A DNA stretch of 64,000 bases, taken from Agromyces hippuratus (GTDB lineage Bacteria > Actinomycetota > Actinomycetes > Actinomycetales > Microbacteriaceae). The translations under genes were made by a program, and so were the position numbers. Below are positions 26,464 through 34,160 of this stretch, in pieces. Within the stretch, counting starts at the first letter, position 1. Every line of letters begins with the position of its first letter. Under the pieces are notes generated by a model. It ran no database searches. It was not told the origin of the DNA and saw only the letters and a program-made list of their open reading frames with translations. The stretch spans positions 558,001-622,000 of the forward strand of contig NZ_JACCFI010000001.1 in NCBI RefSeq assembly GCF_013410355.1. The letters run 5' to 3'.

Positions 26464-26765
26464 CCACCTGGCACATCATCCTCATCGCGAGTGCGGCCAC
26501 GCTCGCGCTCAAACTCGTCGGGCACCTCGTGCCGGCCGGTTTCCTCGAGCGCGAGCGCCCGGCCCGCATCGCCGACCTCCTGACCGTCGCACTGCTCGCC
26601 GCGCTCATCGCGGTGCAGACCCTCGGTGTCGGCCAGGAGATCGTGGTCGACGCGCGGGTCCCAGCGCTGATCGTCGCCGCGGCGCTCTACGCGCTGAGGG
26701 TGCCGTTCATCGTGGTCGTGGCGGTCGCCGCACTCGTGGCGGCCGGCATCCGCGCACTCGGATGA
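26460..26765 (+). CDS. azlD: AzlD family branched-chain amino acid exporter, small subunit
   Basis: This 101-residue protein has four hydrophobic helices and the conserved central block LVPAGFLERERPARIADLL of the AzlD/DUF931 family. It is the obligate small partner of AzlC in the exporter. GTG 26460 overlaps the azlC stop codon (GTGA), giving translational coupling. Length is typical for the family. Confidence 0.92.
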   Translation: MTTWHIILIASAATLALKLVGHLVPAGFLERERPARIADLLTVALLAALIAVQTLGVGQEIVVDARVPALIVAAALYALRVPFIVVVAVAALVAAGIRALG

Positions 26766-26801
26766 TCCCGCGCCACGCGGCATCCGCAGTTCTGGCGGTG
26801 C

Positions 26802-27365
26802 TCAGGCCTCGAGGTCGTCGACGCCGGGCATCCACTGCTGGCCGGGCTTGCCCCAGCCGAGCTTGCGGGTGATCTTCGCGACGATGCGCTGGTCGCGCTC
26901 ACCGAGGCGGTCGGTGTAGAGCGTGCCGTCGAGGTGGTCGTACTCGTGCTGGAAGATGCGCGCGAGCCATCCCTCGGCCTCGATCTCGAACCGCTTGCCG
27001 TCGATGTCGGTCGCGCGGAGGATCGCGCGCTCGGCGCGGCGCAGCCCGAATCGCTCACCCGGGAAGGAGAGGCAGCCCTCCTCCTCGTCGATGTCGGGCT
27101 CGCCGGCCGGCGGCGGCGAGATCCAGAGTTCGGGGTTGATCGCGACGCCGCGCCAGCGCGTGCCGTCTTCGTCGACCCAGCCGTACGTGAAGAGGCGCAG
27201 CCCCACGCCGACCTGCGGGCCTGCGAGGCCGACACCAGGCGCCGCGTCCATCGTCTCGAACATGTCGTCGACGAGGGTGCGGATCTCGTCGTCGATCTCC
27301 TCGATCGGGAGAGCGGGGGAATGCAGCACCGGGTCACCGGTGATTCGAATGGGGAGCACGGCCAT
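26802..27365 (-). CDS. def: peptide deformylase
   Basis: This 187-residue metalloenzyme removes the formyl group from the N-terminal methionine of new proteins. All three family motifs are intact: GVGLAGPQ at residues 44-51, EGCLS at 96-100 with metal-ligand Cys98, and HEYDH at 140-144 with the two histidine ligands and the catalytic Glu. A Pro/Asp/Glu-rich insertion before EGCLS is common in actinobacterial enzymes. ATG 27365 follows the minus-strand box TATCCT (27372-27377) by six bases, so it is leaderless. It is divergent from a DMT transporter with only 40 bases between start codons. Confidence 0.96.
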   Translation of the reverse strand: MAVLPIRITGDPVLHSPALPIEEIDDEIRTLVDDMFETMDAAPGVGLAGPQVGVGLRLFTYGWVDEDGTRWRGVAINPELWISPPPAGEPDIDEEEGCLSFPGERFGLRRAERAILRATDIDGKRFEIEAEGWLARIFQHEYDHLDGTLYTDRLGERDQRIVAKITRKLGWGKPGQQWMPGVDDLEA

Positions 27366-27371
27366 TCGGCA

Positions 27372-27399
27372 AGGATATCCGGCACGGAACGGGTAGGGT
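27372..27399. promoter_or_regulatory. divergent leaderless promoters of def and the DMT gene
   Basis: On the minus strand TATCCT (27372-27377) ends six bases before the def ATG. On the plus strand TAGGGT (27394-27399) ends six bases before the GTG of the transporter gene. The 40-base gap holds both -10 boxes, so the two -35 regions must overlap the opposite promoter. Confidence 0.55.
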
Positions 27400-27405
27400 C
27401 GATGC

Positions 27406-28323
27406 GTGGAACCGGACCTGAGCGACCTCACCGAGCAGATCGCACTCGACCCCACCCAGTTCATCGGGATCCCGCTCGCCCTCGTCGGCGCGGTGTTCCT
27501 CTCCCTCGGTGCGCAGTTCCAGCACCGCGGAGTGGTCAAGGTCGAGTCGCGCACCGTCGACAGCTTCGGCAAGGGGCTGAACTTCAAGCAGCTCGCGCTG
27601 CTGCTCGCCCGGCCCTCATGGGTGCTCGGCACGGTCATGCTCGGGCTGGCGATCGTCTTCCAGCTGTCGAGCCTCTACTTCGCCCCGCTCATCGTGGTGC
27701 AGCCGCTCGGCGCCATCGCCCTCGTCATCACCTCGATCCTCAACTCGCGCATCAATCACGTGAAGCTGAATCGCAAGTCGATCACGGCGATCGTGATGTG
27801 CGTGGGCGGCGTGTTCCTCTTCGTCGGCGTCGCCGCGTTCACGGCCGTCGACAAGCCGGTCACCGAGCGGCAACTGATCACGATCCTGATCATCCTCGCC
27901 GTCGTGCTCGCCGCTGCCGGCGTCACGTTCGCGCTGTTCCGCCAGCACATCCGCGCGATCTACTACGTCATCATGGCGGGCGTGCTCTACGGCTTCGTCG
28001 CCACGCTCGCCAAGGTCGTCATCGGCCGCGTGGAACAGGGCGAGTTCGAGTGGCTCACCGCCCTCTGCCTGATCGGACTGCTCGGCGCCGCCGCCCTCGG
28101 CGCGTACTTCGTGCAGAACGCCTACGCCTCTGGTCCGCCCGACCTGGTCATCGCCGGACTCACGGTCGTCGACCCGATGGTCGCCGTCGCGATCGGCATC
28201 GCGGTGCTCGGCGAGGCGTCGCAGGCGCCGCTCTGGGCGATCGGCGTGTTCATCGTGGCCGGGGTCATCGCGGTCTGGGGCGTCTTCCAGCTCGCACGCA
28301 ATCACCCCCAGACGCGCCTGTGA
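27406..28323 (+). CDS. DMT family transporter
   Basis: This 305-residue membrane protein of the drug/metabolite transporter superfamily has about nine or ten hydrophobic segments arranged as two EamA-like halves. The first half opens with IGIPLALVGAVFLSLGAQFQH and the second with IYYVIMAGVLYGFVATLAK; this resembles the group with NIPA-like features found in actinobacteria. The GTG start at 27406 lies six bases after TAGGGT. The substrate is unknown. It is divergent from def and followed 169 bases later by a glycosyltransferase gene with its own promoter. Confidence 0.85.
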   Translation: MEPDLSDLTEQIALDPTQFIGIPLALVGAVFLSLGAQFQHRGVVKVESRTVDSFGKGLNFKQLALLLARPSWVLGTVMLGLAIVFQLSSLYFAPLIVVQPLGAIALVITSILNSRINHVKLNRKSITAIVMCVGGVFLFVGVAAFTAVDKPVTERQLITILIILAVVLAAAGVTFALFRQHIRAIYYVIMAGVLYGFVATLAKVVIGRVEQGEFEWLTALCLIGLLGAAALGAYFVQNAYASGPPDLVIAGLTVVDPMVAVAIGIAVLGEASQAPLWAIGVFIVAGVIAVWGVFQLARNHPQTRL

Positions 28324-28381
28324 GCTGAGCGGAACCGGCTCCGACGACATGCCAGCGCTGGGGAGCATCCTGTGCGCTGCG

Positions 28382-28387
28382 TAGACT
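28382..28387 (+). promoter_or_regulatory. -10 box TAGACT of the GT4 gene
   Basis: TGCGTAGACTATCG lies about 105 bases upstream of the glycosyltransferase start, giving a long 5' leader, in contrast to the leaderless genes around it. No riboswitch-like fold was recognised in the leader. Confidence 0.4.
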
Positions 28388-28492
28388 ATCGTCGGATTCA
28401 TTCCGCGCGTCGAGCCGCCTATCGCAGCGCCCCGATGCCCCGACGATGGCCGATCGCCCTCGATCCCTTGAAATGGTGAGGAACAACCCCAC

Positions 28493-29746
28493 GTGTCAGA
28501 CACCCCCGGTGCGAGTACCCCCGGCACCGCCGGAGCCGATATCGAGCGACCGCTCACGGTTCTGATCGGCGCCGACACCTTCGCCCCCGACGTCAACGGC
28601 GCCGCGCGCTTCGCCGAGCGCCTCGCAGCAGGCCTCGCCGAACGCGGCCACGACGTGCACGTCATGGCCCCCGCGGGCAACCGCAAGCACGGCACTTGGA
28701 AAGAGGTGCACGAGGGTCAGGAGATCACCGCGCACCGCCTGCTCAGCTGGCGCTGGTATCCGCACGACTGGCTGCGATTCGCGCTGCCGTGGCGCATCCG
28801 GCAGAACAGCGCGAGGGTCATCGACCAGGTCAAGCCCGACGTCGTCCACTTCCAGTCGCACATCATCACCGGCCGCGGCCTCTCGATCGAAGCGCAGAAG
28901 CGCGGCATCCGCATCGTCGGCACCAATCACTTCATGCCCGAGAACATGCTCGAGTTCACGCTGCTGCCCGCGGCGTGGCAGGAGTGGGCCGTCGGTCTCG
29001 CCTGGAAGGCGGCACGTCGCACCTTCGGCCGCGCCGAGGCCGTGACGACGCCGACCCGCAAGGCGGCCCAGTTCCTCGAGAAGCACACCGGCCTCGTCGG
29101 CGTGCACGCGATCTCGTGCGGCATCGACGCGCACAAGTACTCGCCGAGCTGGGAGCCGCGCACCGAGAACCGCATCCTCTTCGTCGGCCGGGTCACCGGC
29201 GAGAAGCAGATCGACGTGCTGCTGCGAGCGCTCACCCTGCTGCCGAAGGAGCTCGACGCCAAGGTCGAGATCGTCGGCGGCGGCGACCAGAAGAAGCACC
29301 TCGAGCACCTTGCGGTCGAACTCGGCATCGCCGACCGGGTCACGTTCACCGGCTACGTGACCGACGACCAGCTCCGCGAGGCCTACCACCGCGCATCGGT
29401 GCTCGCGATGCCCTCGATCGCCGAGCTGCAGAGCATCGTCACCATGGAGGCCATGGCCTCGGCGCTGCCCGTCGTCGCGGCGAACGCGATGGCGCTTCCG
29501 CATCTCGTGCACGACGGCGAGAACGGCTACCTCTTCGAGCCCAGCAACGCCGAAGACCTCGCCGCGAAGCTCCGAGTCGTGCTCGAGGCGTCGCCGGCCG
29601 AGTATCGCACGCTGAAAGAGGGCTCGATCCGGCTCATCGCCGCACACGACATCCAGCGCACGATCTCGACGTTCGAGAGTCTGTATCGTGGGAAGCCGGT
29701 GACCGATCCGGTCACCGACGTCGCACCGGCCGCCACTCCAGAGTGA
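28493..29746 (+). CDS. GT4 family glycosyltransferase
   Basis: This 417-residue retaining GT-B glycosyltransferase has the N-terminal acceptor domain with the block GADTFAPDVNGAARFAERLA and HVMAPAG, and the C-terminal donor domain with FVGRVTGEKQ and the EX7E-like stretch PSIAELQSIVTMEAMASALPVV. Members near this sequence transfer mannose or glucose to phosphatidylinositol or diacylglycerol in actinobacterial membranes; the exact acceptor here is unknown. A Thr/Pro/Ala-rich tail ends the protein. GTG 28493 has GAGGA upstream. A tRNA gene starts ten bases after the stop. Confidence 0.9.
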   Translation: MSDTPGASTPGTAGADIERPLTVLIGADTFAPDVNGAARFAERLAAGLAERGHDVHVMAPAGNRKHGTWKEVHEGQEITAHRLLSWRWYPHDWLRFALPWRIRQNSARVIDQVKPDVVHFQSHIITGRGLSIEAQKRGIRIVGTNHFMPENMLEFTLLPAAWQEWAVGLAWKAARRTFGRAEAVTTPTRKAAQFLEKHTGLVGVHAISCGIDAHKYSPSWEPRTENRILFVGRVTGEKQIDVLLRALTLLPKELDAKVEIVGGGDQKKHLEHLAVELGIADRVTFTGYVTDDQLREAYHRASVLAMPSIAELQSIVTMEAMASALPVVAANAMALPHLVHDGENGYLFEPSNAEDLAAKLRVVLEASPAEYRTLKEGSIRLIAAHDIQRTISTFESLYRGKPVTDPVTDVAPAATPE

Positions 29747-29756
29747 GCCGGTGCGC

Positions 29757-29830
29757 GGGGCGGTAGCTCAGCTGGTCAGAGCAGTGGACTCATAATCCAT
29801 CGGTCACGGGTTCAAGTCCCGTCCGCCCTA
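29757..29830 (+). tRNA. tRNA with CAT anticodon (elongator Met, possibly Ile2)
   Basis: A 74-nucleotide cloverleaf has acceptor GGGGCGG/CCGCCCT (G1-T72 wobble), anticodon CAT at 29791-29793, anticodon stem GTGGA/TCCAT and T-arm ACGGG-TTCAAGT-CCCGT, with discriminator A and no encoded CCA. The anticodon stem lacks the three consecutive G-C pairs of an initiator. Telling elongator Met from lysidine-modified Ile2 needs comparison with the other CAT tRNAs of the genome. Accessory DNA begins right after it. Confidence 0.9.
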
Positions 29831-29858
29831 CAAATATGGTTTCACCAGGGTGAGGGCG

Positions 29859-30092
29859 ATGATCCGAAGAGACGCGCAGTTCACAGCCGGCCCCCATGCC
29901 GGCAAATTCTTGGTCGCCGAGGAGGACGAGAGCGGGTCGATCATTGCGCTCATCTGCAATGGTCAGCCTGGATCTCTGGAGACGATTGCAGACTTCTGGT
30001 TCGCCGACGTGGTTGAGCTGGAGCGTGGCGTGACTGAGGACGGCTGGAAGGTCACCTGGCTGCCGCGGGGAAGCCTCGGGACACCGTTCTGA
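29859..30092 (+). CDS. hypothetical protein beside tRNA, atypical codon use
   Basis: This 77-residue open frame (80 with an upstream GTG at 29850) has GAGGG just before ATG 29859, although the spacing is short. The product starts with a compact block resembling a small beta domain (FTAGPHAGKFLVAEEDESGS) and contains two tryptophans near the end. Third-codon positions are less GC-rich than in the neighbouring housekeeping genes, which suggests transfer. It has no recognised relatives that I can name, no signal peptide and no membrane segment. It is the first gene of the accessory stretch behind the tRNA. Confidence 0.5.
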   Translation: MIRRDAQFTAGPHAGKFLVAEEDESGSIIALICNGQPGSLETIADFWFADVVELERGVTEDGWKVTWLPRGSLGTPF

Positions 30093-30123
30093 CCAGTAGT
30101 GCAGCTCGGGGTACAGGCGCAGT

Positions 30124-30252
30124 GCCGGTGTGGAACCGCACGCGGGTGATGCCGTGCGCGGTGACGACAGCGTTCGCCCGTTCGAGGAAGGCCGCGCATA
30201 CCAGCCCCTTCTCGTCGGTAGGGCATTCATGTCGTGAGTAAGGATTGACGCC
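30124..30252 (-). pseudogene. remnant of an IS481-like transposase
   Basis: About 43 codons on the minus strand read NPYSRHECPTDEKG followed by LVCAAFLERANAVVTAHGIT. This matches the pattern of the IS481-type DDE transposase core, where a DDYSR-like strand is followed by DEKG, a helix and HGI before the second catalytic aspartate. That aspartate region and the rest are missing or out of frame. I recognise the pattern from memory of the family; the fragment is short, so the call is tentative. Confidence 0.4.
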
Positions 30253-30555
30253 CGCCAGCACACTGGGCTGCCTCATACTCGATCCCAATCGGGACGTCCA
30301 CGCGAAGGTAATCGTCGATGACCACAGCTCCAGCTGGTGAGAGCTCCCACAGCTACAAACGCTCCGGGTACCAGCCACAGCGCACGGCTCCTCCAGGGGT
30401 CCTCCTCTCGGGTTGCGGCTCTCGCCTCGCCGAGGCTGACATAACGGCATCCTGATCACGGGCGCGGAACCTCGGAATCTGCTTCTGGCTTCCGGCTTCT
30501 CACCCGGGGCCTATTGCGATTCGTCACGTATCCCTCGGTGTCCGATTCTCGTTAG

Positions 30556-30747
30556 CGCGAGGCGCGAGCCGAGCGGTTCAGACTATCCGACGATGGGCGG
30601 GTGCTCGTCGAACTCATTGATGATCAAGGCGCGGTGTCCGTCGAGATCTTCGAGCTACGCGCTGGCCGAGTAACCAGTGAGTGGGAGTTCTTGTTCGGCC
30701 CATCCGTGAGTTCGTCAACTGAACTCGGACCCACTACGGCAATCTAG
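30556..30747 (+). pseudogene. gene remnant, SnoaL/NTF2-like C-terminal end
   Basis: An open stretch of 64 codons without a good start encodes SDDGRVLVELIDDQGAV and then VEIFELRAGRVTSEWEFLFG before a TAG stop. The pattern of a strand ending in an acidic hairpin and ELRxGRVxxEWEF resembles the last strands of SnoaL-like/NTF2 domains. There is no ribosome binding site and no N-terminal half, so it is taken as the 3' end of a truncated gene. Confidence 0.35.
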
Positions 30748-30913
30748 CCGGGTCCAGCTGATCTCACATCGCTGCGACGTACCCCCGCTACTGGCGTCGT
30801 GAGTACTTCGACATCGTTCACCTACGCATAGTGCACTCCGTGCCAGCATGCAAGGCCTCGACGCCGCGACGGCGGCACGCATACGGTCTGATCATCGAGT
30901 GAACGGAGCCACC

Positions 30914-31093
30914 ATGTCCGATCCGGAGATCACCCCGTCGCGGACGGCTGACGACTCAGGTGGGAAGAGCGATGACCGTCGCGGGTCGAGCCACGACGTC
31001 ACCCTTCCTGCGGAGACCCAGATCGAAGACGAGACCGTCGGGATCGATACTGCGTCGGGTGGGACCCAGAGCCCCGGGGACGACGATGAGTGA
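30914..31093 (+). CDS. 59-residue acidic peptide, candidate substrate of the following peptidase/ligase pair
   Basis: This small gene starts at ATG 30914 with GGAG six bases upstream and encodes 59 residues. It is strongly acidic (13 Asp and 7 Glu by my count), has no Cys and no aromatic residue, and is predicted disordered. It ends in GTQSPGDDDE. It overlaps the start of the DUF1704 metallopeptidase gene by 8 bases, so translation of the two is coupled. A longer reading from ATG 30848 lacks a ribosome binding site. I know of no family for it. Size, disorder and position in front of a zincin peptidase and an ATP-grasp ligase suggest a peptide substrate or precursor; this is inference. Confidence 0.55.
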   Translation: MSDPEITPSRTADDSGGKSDDRRGSSHDVTLPAETQIEDETVGIDTASGGTQSPGDDDE

Positions 31094-32324
31094 CGCTCGC
31101 CCTGGCGATCCTGGCACTCCCGAGGACGAGCATGTTCGCGAGACGCCATCACCGACCGAGCGGCTGGCGCCGGCACTCGACATCGACGCACGGCTCACCG
31201 AGATCGAGCGTCGCGTGAACCTGCTCGTCAACGTCACCCCACTCAACGCGGCGGAGGCGTGGGCGGACTTCGAACGCAGCGACTTCGGCACGGCCCCCAC
31301 GTTGCGGCTGCGGCCGTTGGACTTCGACCCGGACCTGCTGCAGCGCGACCTGTACGACCTCGAGGTCGAGGACGTGGACGACCCGGCGCTGCACACGCTC
31401 TTCCGGGCGAAGAGGGATGAGATCGCCCGGCAGATCACCGCGTTGGAGGACCGCGACACGTCACGGTTCCTCTACGGGTCACTCCAGCTCTACGGCACGG
31501 TGGCTCCTCCGCTGGCCACGGCGGCGGAGGAGTTGCTCGAGACCATCCCCCCGCAGGCGCCCAGTACCCAGACCATCACGGCCGGGGCGTTCGCCGATGC
31601 GGCTCGGGTGGAGTTCGAGCGCTACCGTGCCGTGTATCCGGACTTCCCGGTCAGCGTCGAGGTGCGGGATGACGTCTCCGAGCTGATGGTGTCGTTCGGC
31701 CGCCTGCTCATTCCGGAGTCCGCCGCCTTCCGGGCCGACCGGGTCGAGCCGCTGCTGCACCACGAGGTCGGCACCCACGTGGTCACCTATCAGAACGGTG
31801 CCCGGCAGCCACTGACGATGCTGACCATCGGCCTGCCCGGCTACGACGAGACCCAGGAGGGGCTCGCCGTGCTCGCCGAGTACCTGACCGGCGGGTTGGA
31901 TCCGCGGCGGCTGCGCGTGCTCGCGGCGCGAGTGGTCGCGGTCGGCAAGATGCTCGACGGCGCCGGCTTCCTGGACATCTTCGAGTCGCTGCGCGCCGAC
32001 CATCGCATACCGGCGCGGACCGCCTGGTCCATCGCCATCCGGGTCGTCGTCGGGGGCGGATCGGTGAAGGATGCGATCTACCTGCGGGGGATCACGCGCA
32101 TCCTCGACGCCCTCGCCGAGGGCAGCCGCCTCGACGTTCTGCTCGTCGGCAAGCTCGCGTTGGACCACATCCCCCTGGTGCAGGACCTGCTCGACCGCGA
32201 GGTGCTTCACGCACCATGGGTTCGGCCACGCTGGCTGGACGTGCCGGGCGCGCACGAGCGCCTGGAGAGGCTGCGCGCGGGCGCGACGGTCACCGACCTC
32301 TACGAGGGAGACGTGGCGGCATGA
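31086..32324 (+). CDS. DUF1704 (QEGLA-motif) zincin-type metallopeptidase
   Basis: This 412-residue protein of the DUF1704/TIGR02421 family is the same family as the eukaryotic tubulin tyrosine carboxypeptidase MATCAP. The active-site motif HExxxH is visible as HHEVGTH (residues 225-231), and the family QEGLA motif, which supplies the third zinc ligand, is at residues 257-261 within DETQEGLAVLAEYL. The N-terminal 35 residues are Pro/Glu-rich. Bacterial members have been named 'flavohemoglobin expression-modulating', a weak label. It overlaps the peptide gene upstream by 8 bases and the ATP-grasp gene downstream by 4 bases. The proposed role is removing C-terminal residues from a peptide or protein; the target is not known. 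Confidence 0.85.
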   Translation: MSDARPGDPGTPEDEHVRETPSPTERLAPALDIDARLTEIERRVNLLVNVTPLNAAEAWADFERSDFGTAPTLRLRPLDFDPDLLQRDLYDLEVEDVDDPALHTLFRAKRDEIARQITALEDRDTSRFLYGSLQLYGTVAPPLATAAEELLETIPPQAPSTQTITAGAFADAARVEFERYRAVYPDFPVSVEVRDDVSELMVSFGRLLIPESAAFRADRVEPLLHHEVGTHVVTYQNGARQPLTMLTIGLPGYDETQEGLAVLAEYLTGGLDPRRLRVLAARVVAVGKMLDGAGFLDIFESLRADHRIPARTAWSIAIRVVVGGGSVKDAIYLRGITRILDALAEGSRLDVLLVGKLALDHIPLVQDLLDREVLHAPWVRPRWLDVPGAHERLERLRAGATVTDLYEGDVAA

Positions 32325-33319
32325 AGCTCGCATTCCTCGTCAACGACGTCGACACCGAGATGGCCGAGTACACGACCACTCGACTCGCCAGGGCCGCAGC
32401 CCGGGGCGGGCACGAGACGTGGTACGTCGGCGTCGGGGATCTCGAACACGGCAGCAGCGACGGGCAGTTCGCGGCCACGGCTCGCGCCGCGAGGTGGGAG
32501 AGCGACGACACCCTCGACCGTTTCATGGAGAGGATCAAGGCGCGCGACACCGAGCGGATCATCATGGACGACCTGGATGCGCTCGTCCTGCGCAATGAAT
32601 CGATCGACGACCTGCAGGAGCGCCCGTGGGCCAGCCCGATGGGCGTCGTGTTCGGACAGATGCTCGCGGACCGAGGTGTGACCGTGGTGAACGACCCGAA
32701 CACCCTCCATCGAGCGACCAGCAAGCTCTACCTGGAGGAGTTCCCCGAGACGGTCCGTCCACGGTCGCTGGTGACACGAGATCCGGAGGCGATCAAGCGG
32801 TTCGTCGACGAAGTCGGTCACTGCGTCGTCAAACCGCTCTACGGGGCCAAGGGCCGCAACGTCTTCATGATCGAGGGCCCGGGAGAGACCAACCTCGCGC
32901 AGATGACGGAGGCGGTGCTGCAGGACGGCTACGCCATCATCCAGGAGTTCATCGACGGAGCCGACGACGGCGATGCCCGGATCTTCCTACTGGAGGGCCG
33001 CATTCTCGAGCGCGACGGCAGGCCGGCCGCCTTCCGACGCGTGCCCACCGGCAACGACCCCCGCGCCAACATCAGCACCGGCGGCCGATCTGTGCCTCTC
33101 GAACTCGGTGAGGCCGAGTTCGGCATCGTCGAGGCGATGGGTGCCAAGCTCGTCGCCGACGGCATGTTTCTGGTGGGCATCGACGTGATCGGCGGCCATG
33201 TGGTGGAGATCAACGCGGAGAGTCCCGGCGGGTTCCAGAGCGTCGAGAGGCTGTACGACATCGATGTGGCCAAGACCGTCCTCGAAGCTCTCGAACGCCG
33301 CGCGAGCCCGGGGTCCTGA
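32321..33319 (+). CDS. glutathione-synthetase-like ATP-grasp ligase
   Basis: This 332-residue ATP-grasp protein is laid out like glutathione synthetase GshB: an N-terminal Rossmann-like domain (MKLAFLVNDVDTEMAEYTT), a middle with the VVNDPNTLHRATSKLYLEEFP substrate block, then the ATP-grasp fold with HCVVKPLYGAKGRNVF and the metal-binding end GIDVIGGHVVEINAESPGGF. The family joins a carboxylate to an amine using ATP. Glutathione is not expected in this group of bacteria, which use mycothiol, so a peptide ligase or tagging role is more likely. ATG 32321 overlaps the stop of the metallopeptidase gene (ATGA). Confidence 0.85.
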   Translation: MKLAFLVNDVDTEMAEYTTTRLARAAARGGHETWYVGVGDLEHGSSDGQFAATARAARWESDDTLDRFMERIKARDTERIIMDDLDALVLRNESIDDLQERPWASPMGVVFGQMLADRGVTVVNDPNTLHRATSKLYLEEFPETVRPRSLVTRDPEAIKRFVDEVGHCVVKPLYGAKGRNVFMIEGPGETNLAQMTEAVLQDGYAIIQEFIDGADDGDARIFLLEGRILERDGRPAAFRRVPTGNDPRANISTGGRSVPLELGEAEFGIVEAMGAKLVADGMFLVGIDVIGGHVVEINAESPGGFQSVERLYDIDVAKTVLEALERRASPGS

Positions 33320-33392
33320 GCCCGCGCGCCGGCCGAGGTACTTGAATCCTGGCCGCAGCGGGCGCACAGTAGAAGGAGCGAGAGGGGGTCTC

Positions 33393-34091
33393 ATGCGCGA
33401 CTGGATGCCTCGACCTGACGTCATGCCGATCCTGTCCCCGGGCCGGCACTTCTCCCCACGGCGTGGGGCCTGCTTCATGGAGTTCGCGTCGTACCTCGCG
33501 GGGGAGCGTTGGAGCGACCATCCCGCATGCACGCACCGCACCCTCGCGCTGCTCGCACGGATGGTGAACGACCGGACGAGCGAAGCCGGCCGCGCCCGGC
33601 TCACGCCGCTCATCCCGACGGTCATCGGCCTGACGAGCGATGACCCGCTTCTCGACGTGCTGCTCGCCGTACGAGCTGCCGGCGCCGCCTTGCCCATCGC
33701 CGCCGAAGAGCGTCAGCGTTCGCTGGCGGTGGGGCTGCGAGTCGCCCTCAGGGTGCTCGCGGATCGGGACGATCCCGCCCCGGAGCTGCGCGCACTGGGC
33801 CAGGCCGCCCTGCGCGCCACTCCCGCCGCCGATGCCTGGGCTGAGAGATTCATGGAGGAAGTCGGTCCTTCCCGCCCCGGCATGACTGTGCGCCAGTGCT
33901 CCGCTCTCGCCACCAGCGCCGTCGATGGGATCGCGCGGGCGTGCGTCGCAGATCCCGATGACCATCTCGTCGCCCTGCTCAGTGCTGCCGTATCGGACAC
34001 GGTTCGCTTCGTGGGTGCGGATCGAGGCCGAACTCTGCGACGACCACATCCAAGTCCCGTCGTCGGTGCAGCAGTCATCTCGCTTCGCTGA
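33393..34091 (+). CDS. conserved hypothetical actinobacterial protein
   Basis: This 232-residue soluble, helical protein has a strong ribosome binding site (AAGGAGCGAGAGGGGG) before ATG 33393. The N-terminal block RRGACFMEFASYLAGERWSD followed by HPACTHRTLALLARMVND, which holds two Cys and two His residues, is a pattern I recall from hypothetical proteins of other actinobacteria. The second block, LIPTVIGLTSDDPLLDVLLA, follows. The last about 70 residues look variable. It lies 73 bases after the ATP-grasp gene and has its own translation signal; membership in the cassette is uncertain. No enzymatic motif is visible. Confidence 0.65.
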   Translation: MRDWMPRPDVMPILSPGRHFSPRRGACFMEFASYLAGERWSDHPACTHRTLALLARMVNDRTSEAGRARLTPLIPTVIGLTSDDPLLDVLLAVRAAGAALPIAAEERQRSLAVGLRVALRVLADRDDPAPELRALGQAALRATPAADAWAERFMEEVGPSRPGMTVRQCSALATSAVDGIARACVADPDDHLVALLSAAVSDTVRFVGADRGRTLRRPHPSPVVGAAVISLR

Positions 34092-34160
34092 GGCGGTTCG
34101 CGCAGGTCGCTCCAGATCGGCGTGATCGGCCCCGCGATGACGCGGCATCGGCCATCGTGC

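Larger units (their letters stand above)
30093..30913. other. 820-base stretch of decayed DNA
   Basis: No intact gene is seen here. Base composition is clearly lower in GC and frames are interrupted. It contains a transposase-like remnant on the minus strand (30124-30252) and a plus-strand remnant (30556-30747). No inverted repeats marking an element end were found, and I could not find a second copy of the tRNA 3' end that would mark an attachment site. Confidence 0.6.

Noticed and set aside
29757..29830. Initiator tRNA-fMet
   Set aside because: The anticodon is CAT, but the anticodon stem lacks the three G-C pairs of initiators; it is an elongator or Ile2 type.
32321..33319. True glutathione synthetase
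   Set aside because: The fold fits, but no glutamate-cysteine ligase is nearby and this bacterial group makes mycothiol; a peptide-ligase role is kept instead.
29831..34160. An attachment site made of a duplicated tRNA 3' end
   Set aside because: I looked for the T-arm/acceptor sequence again up to dinB and did not find it.
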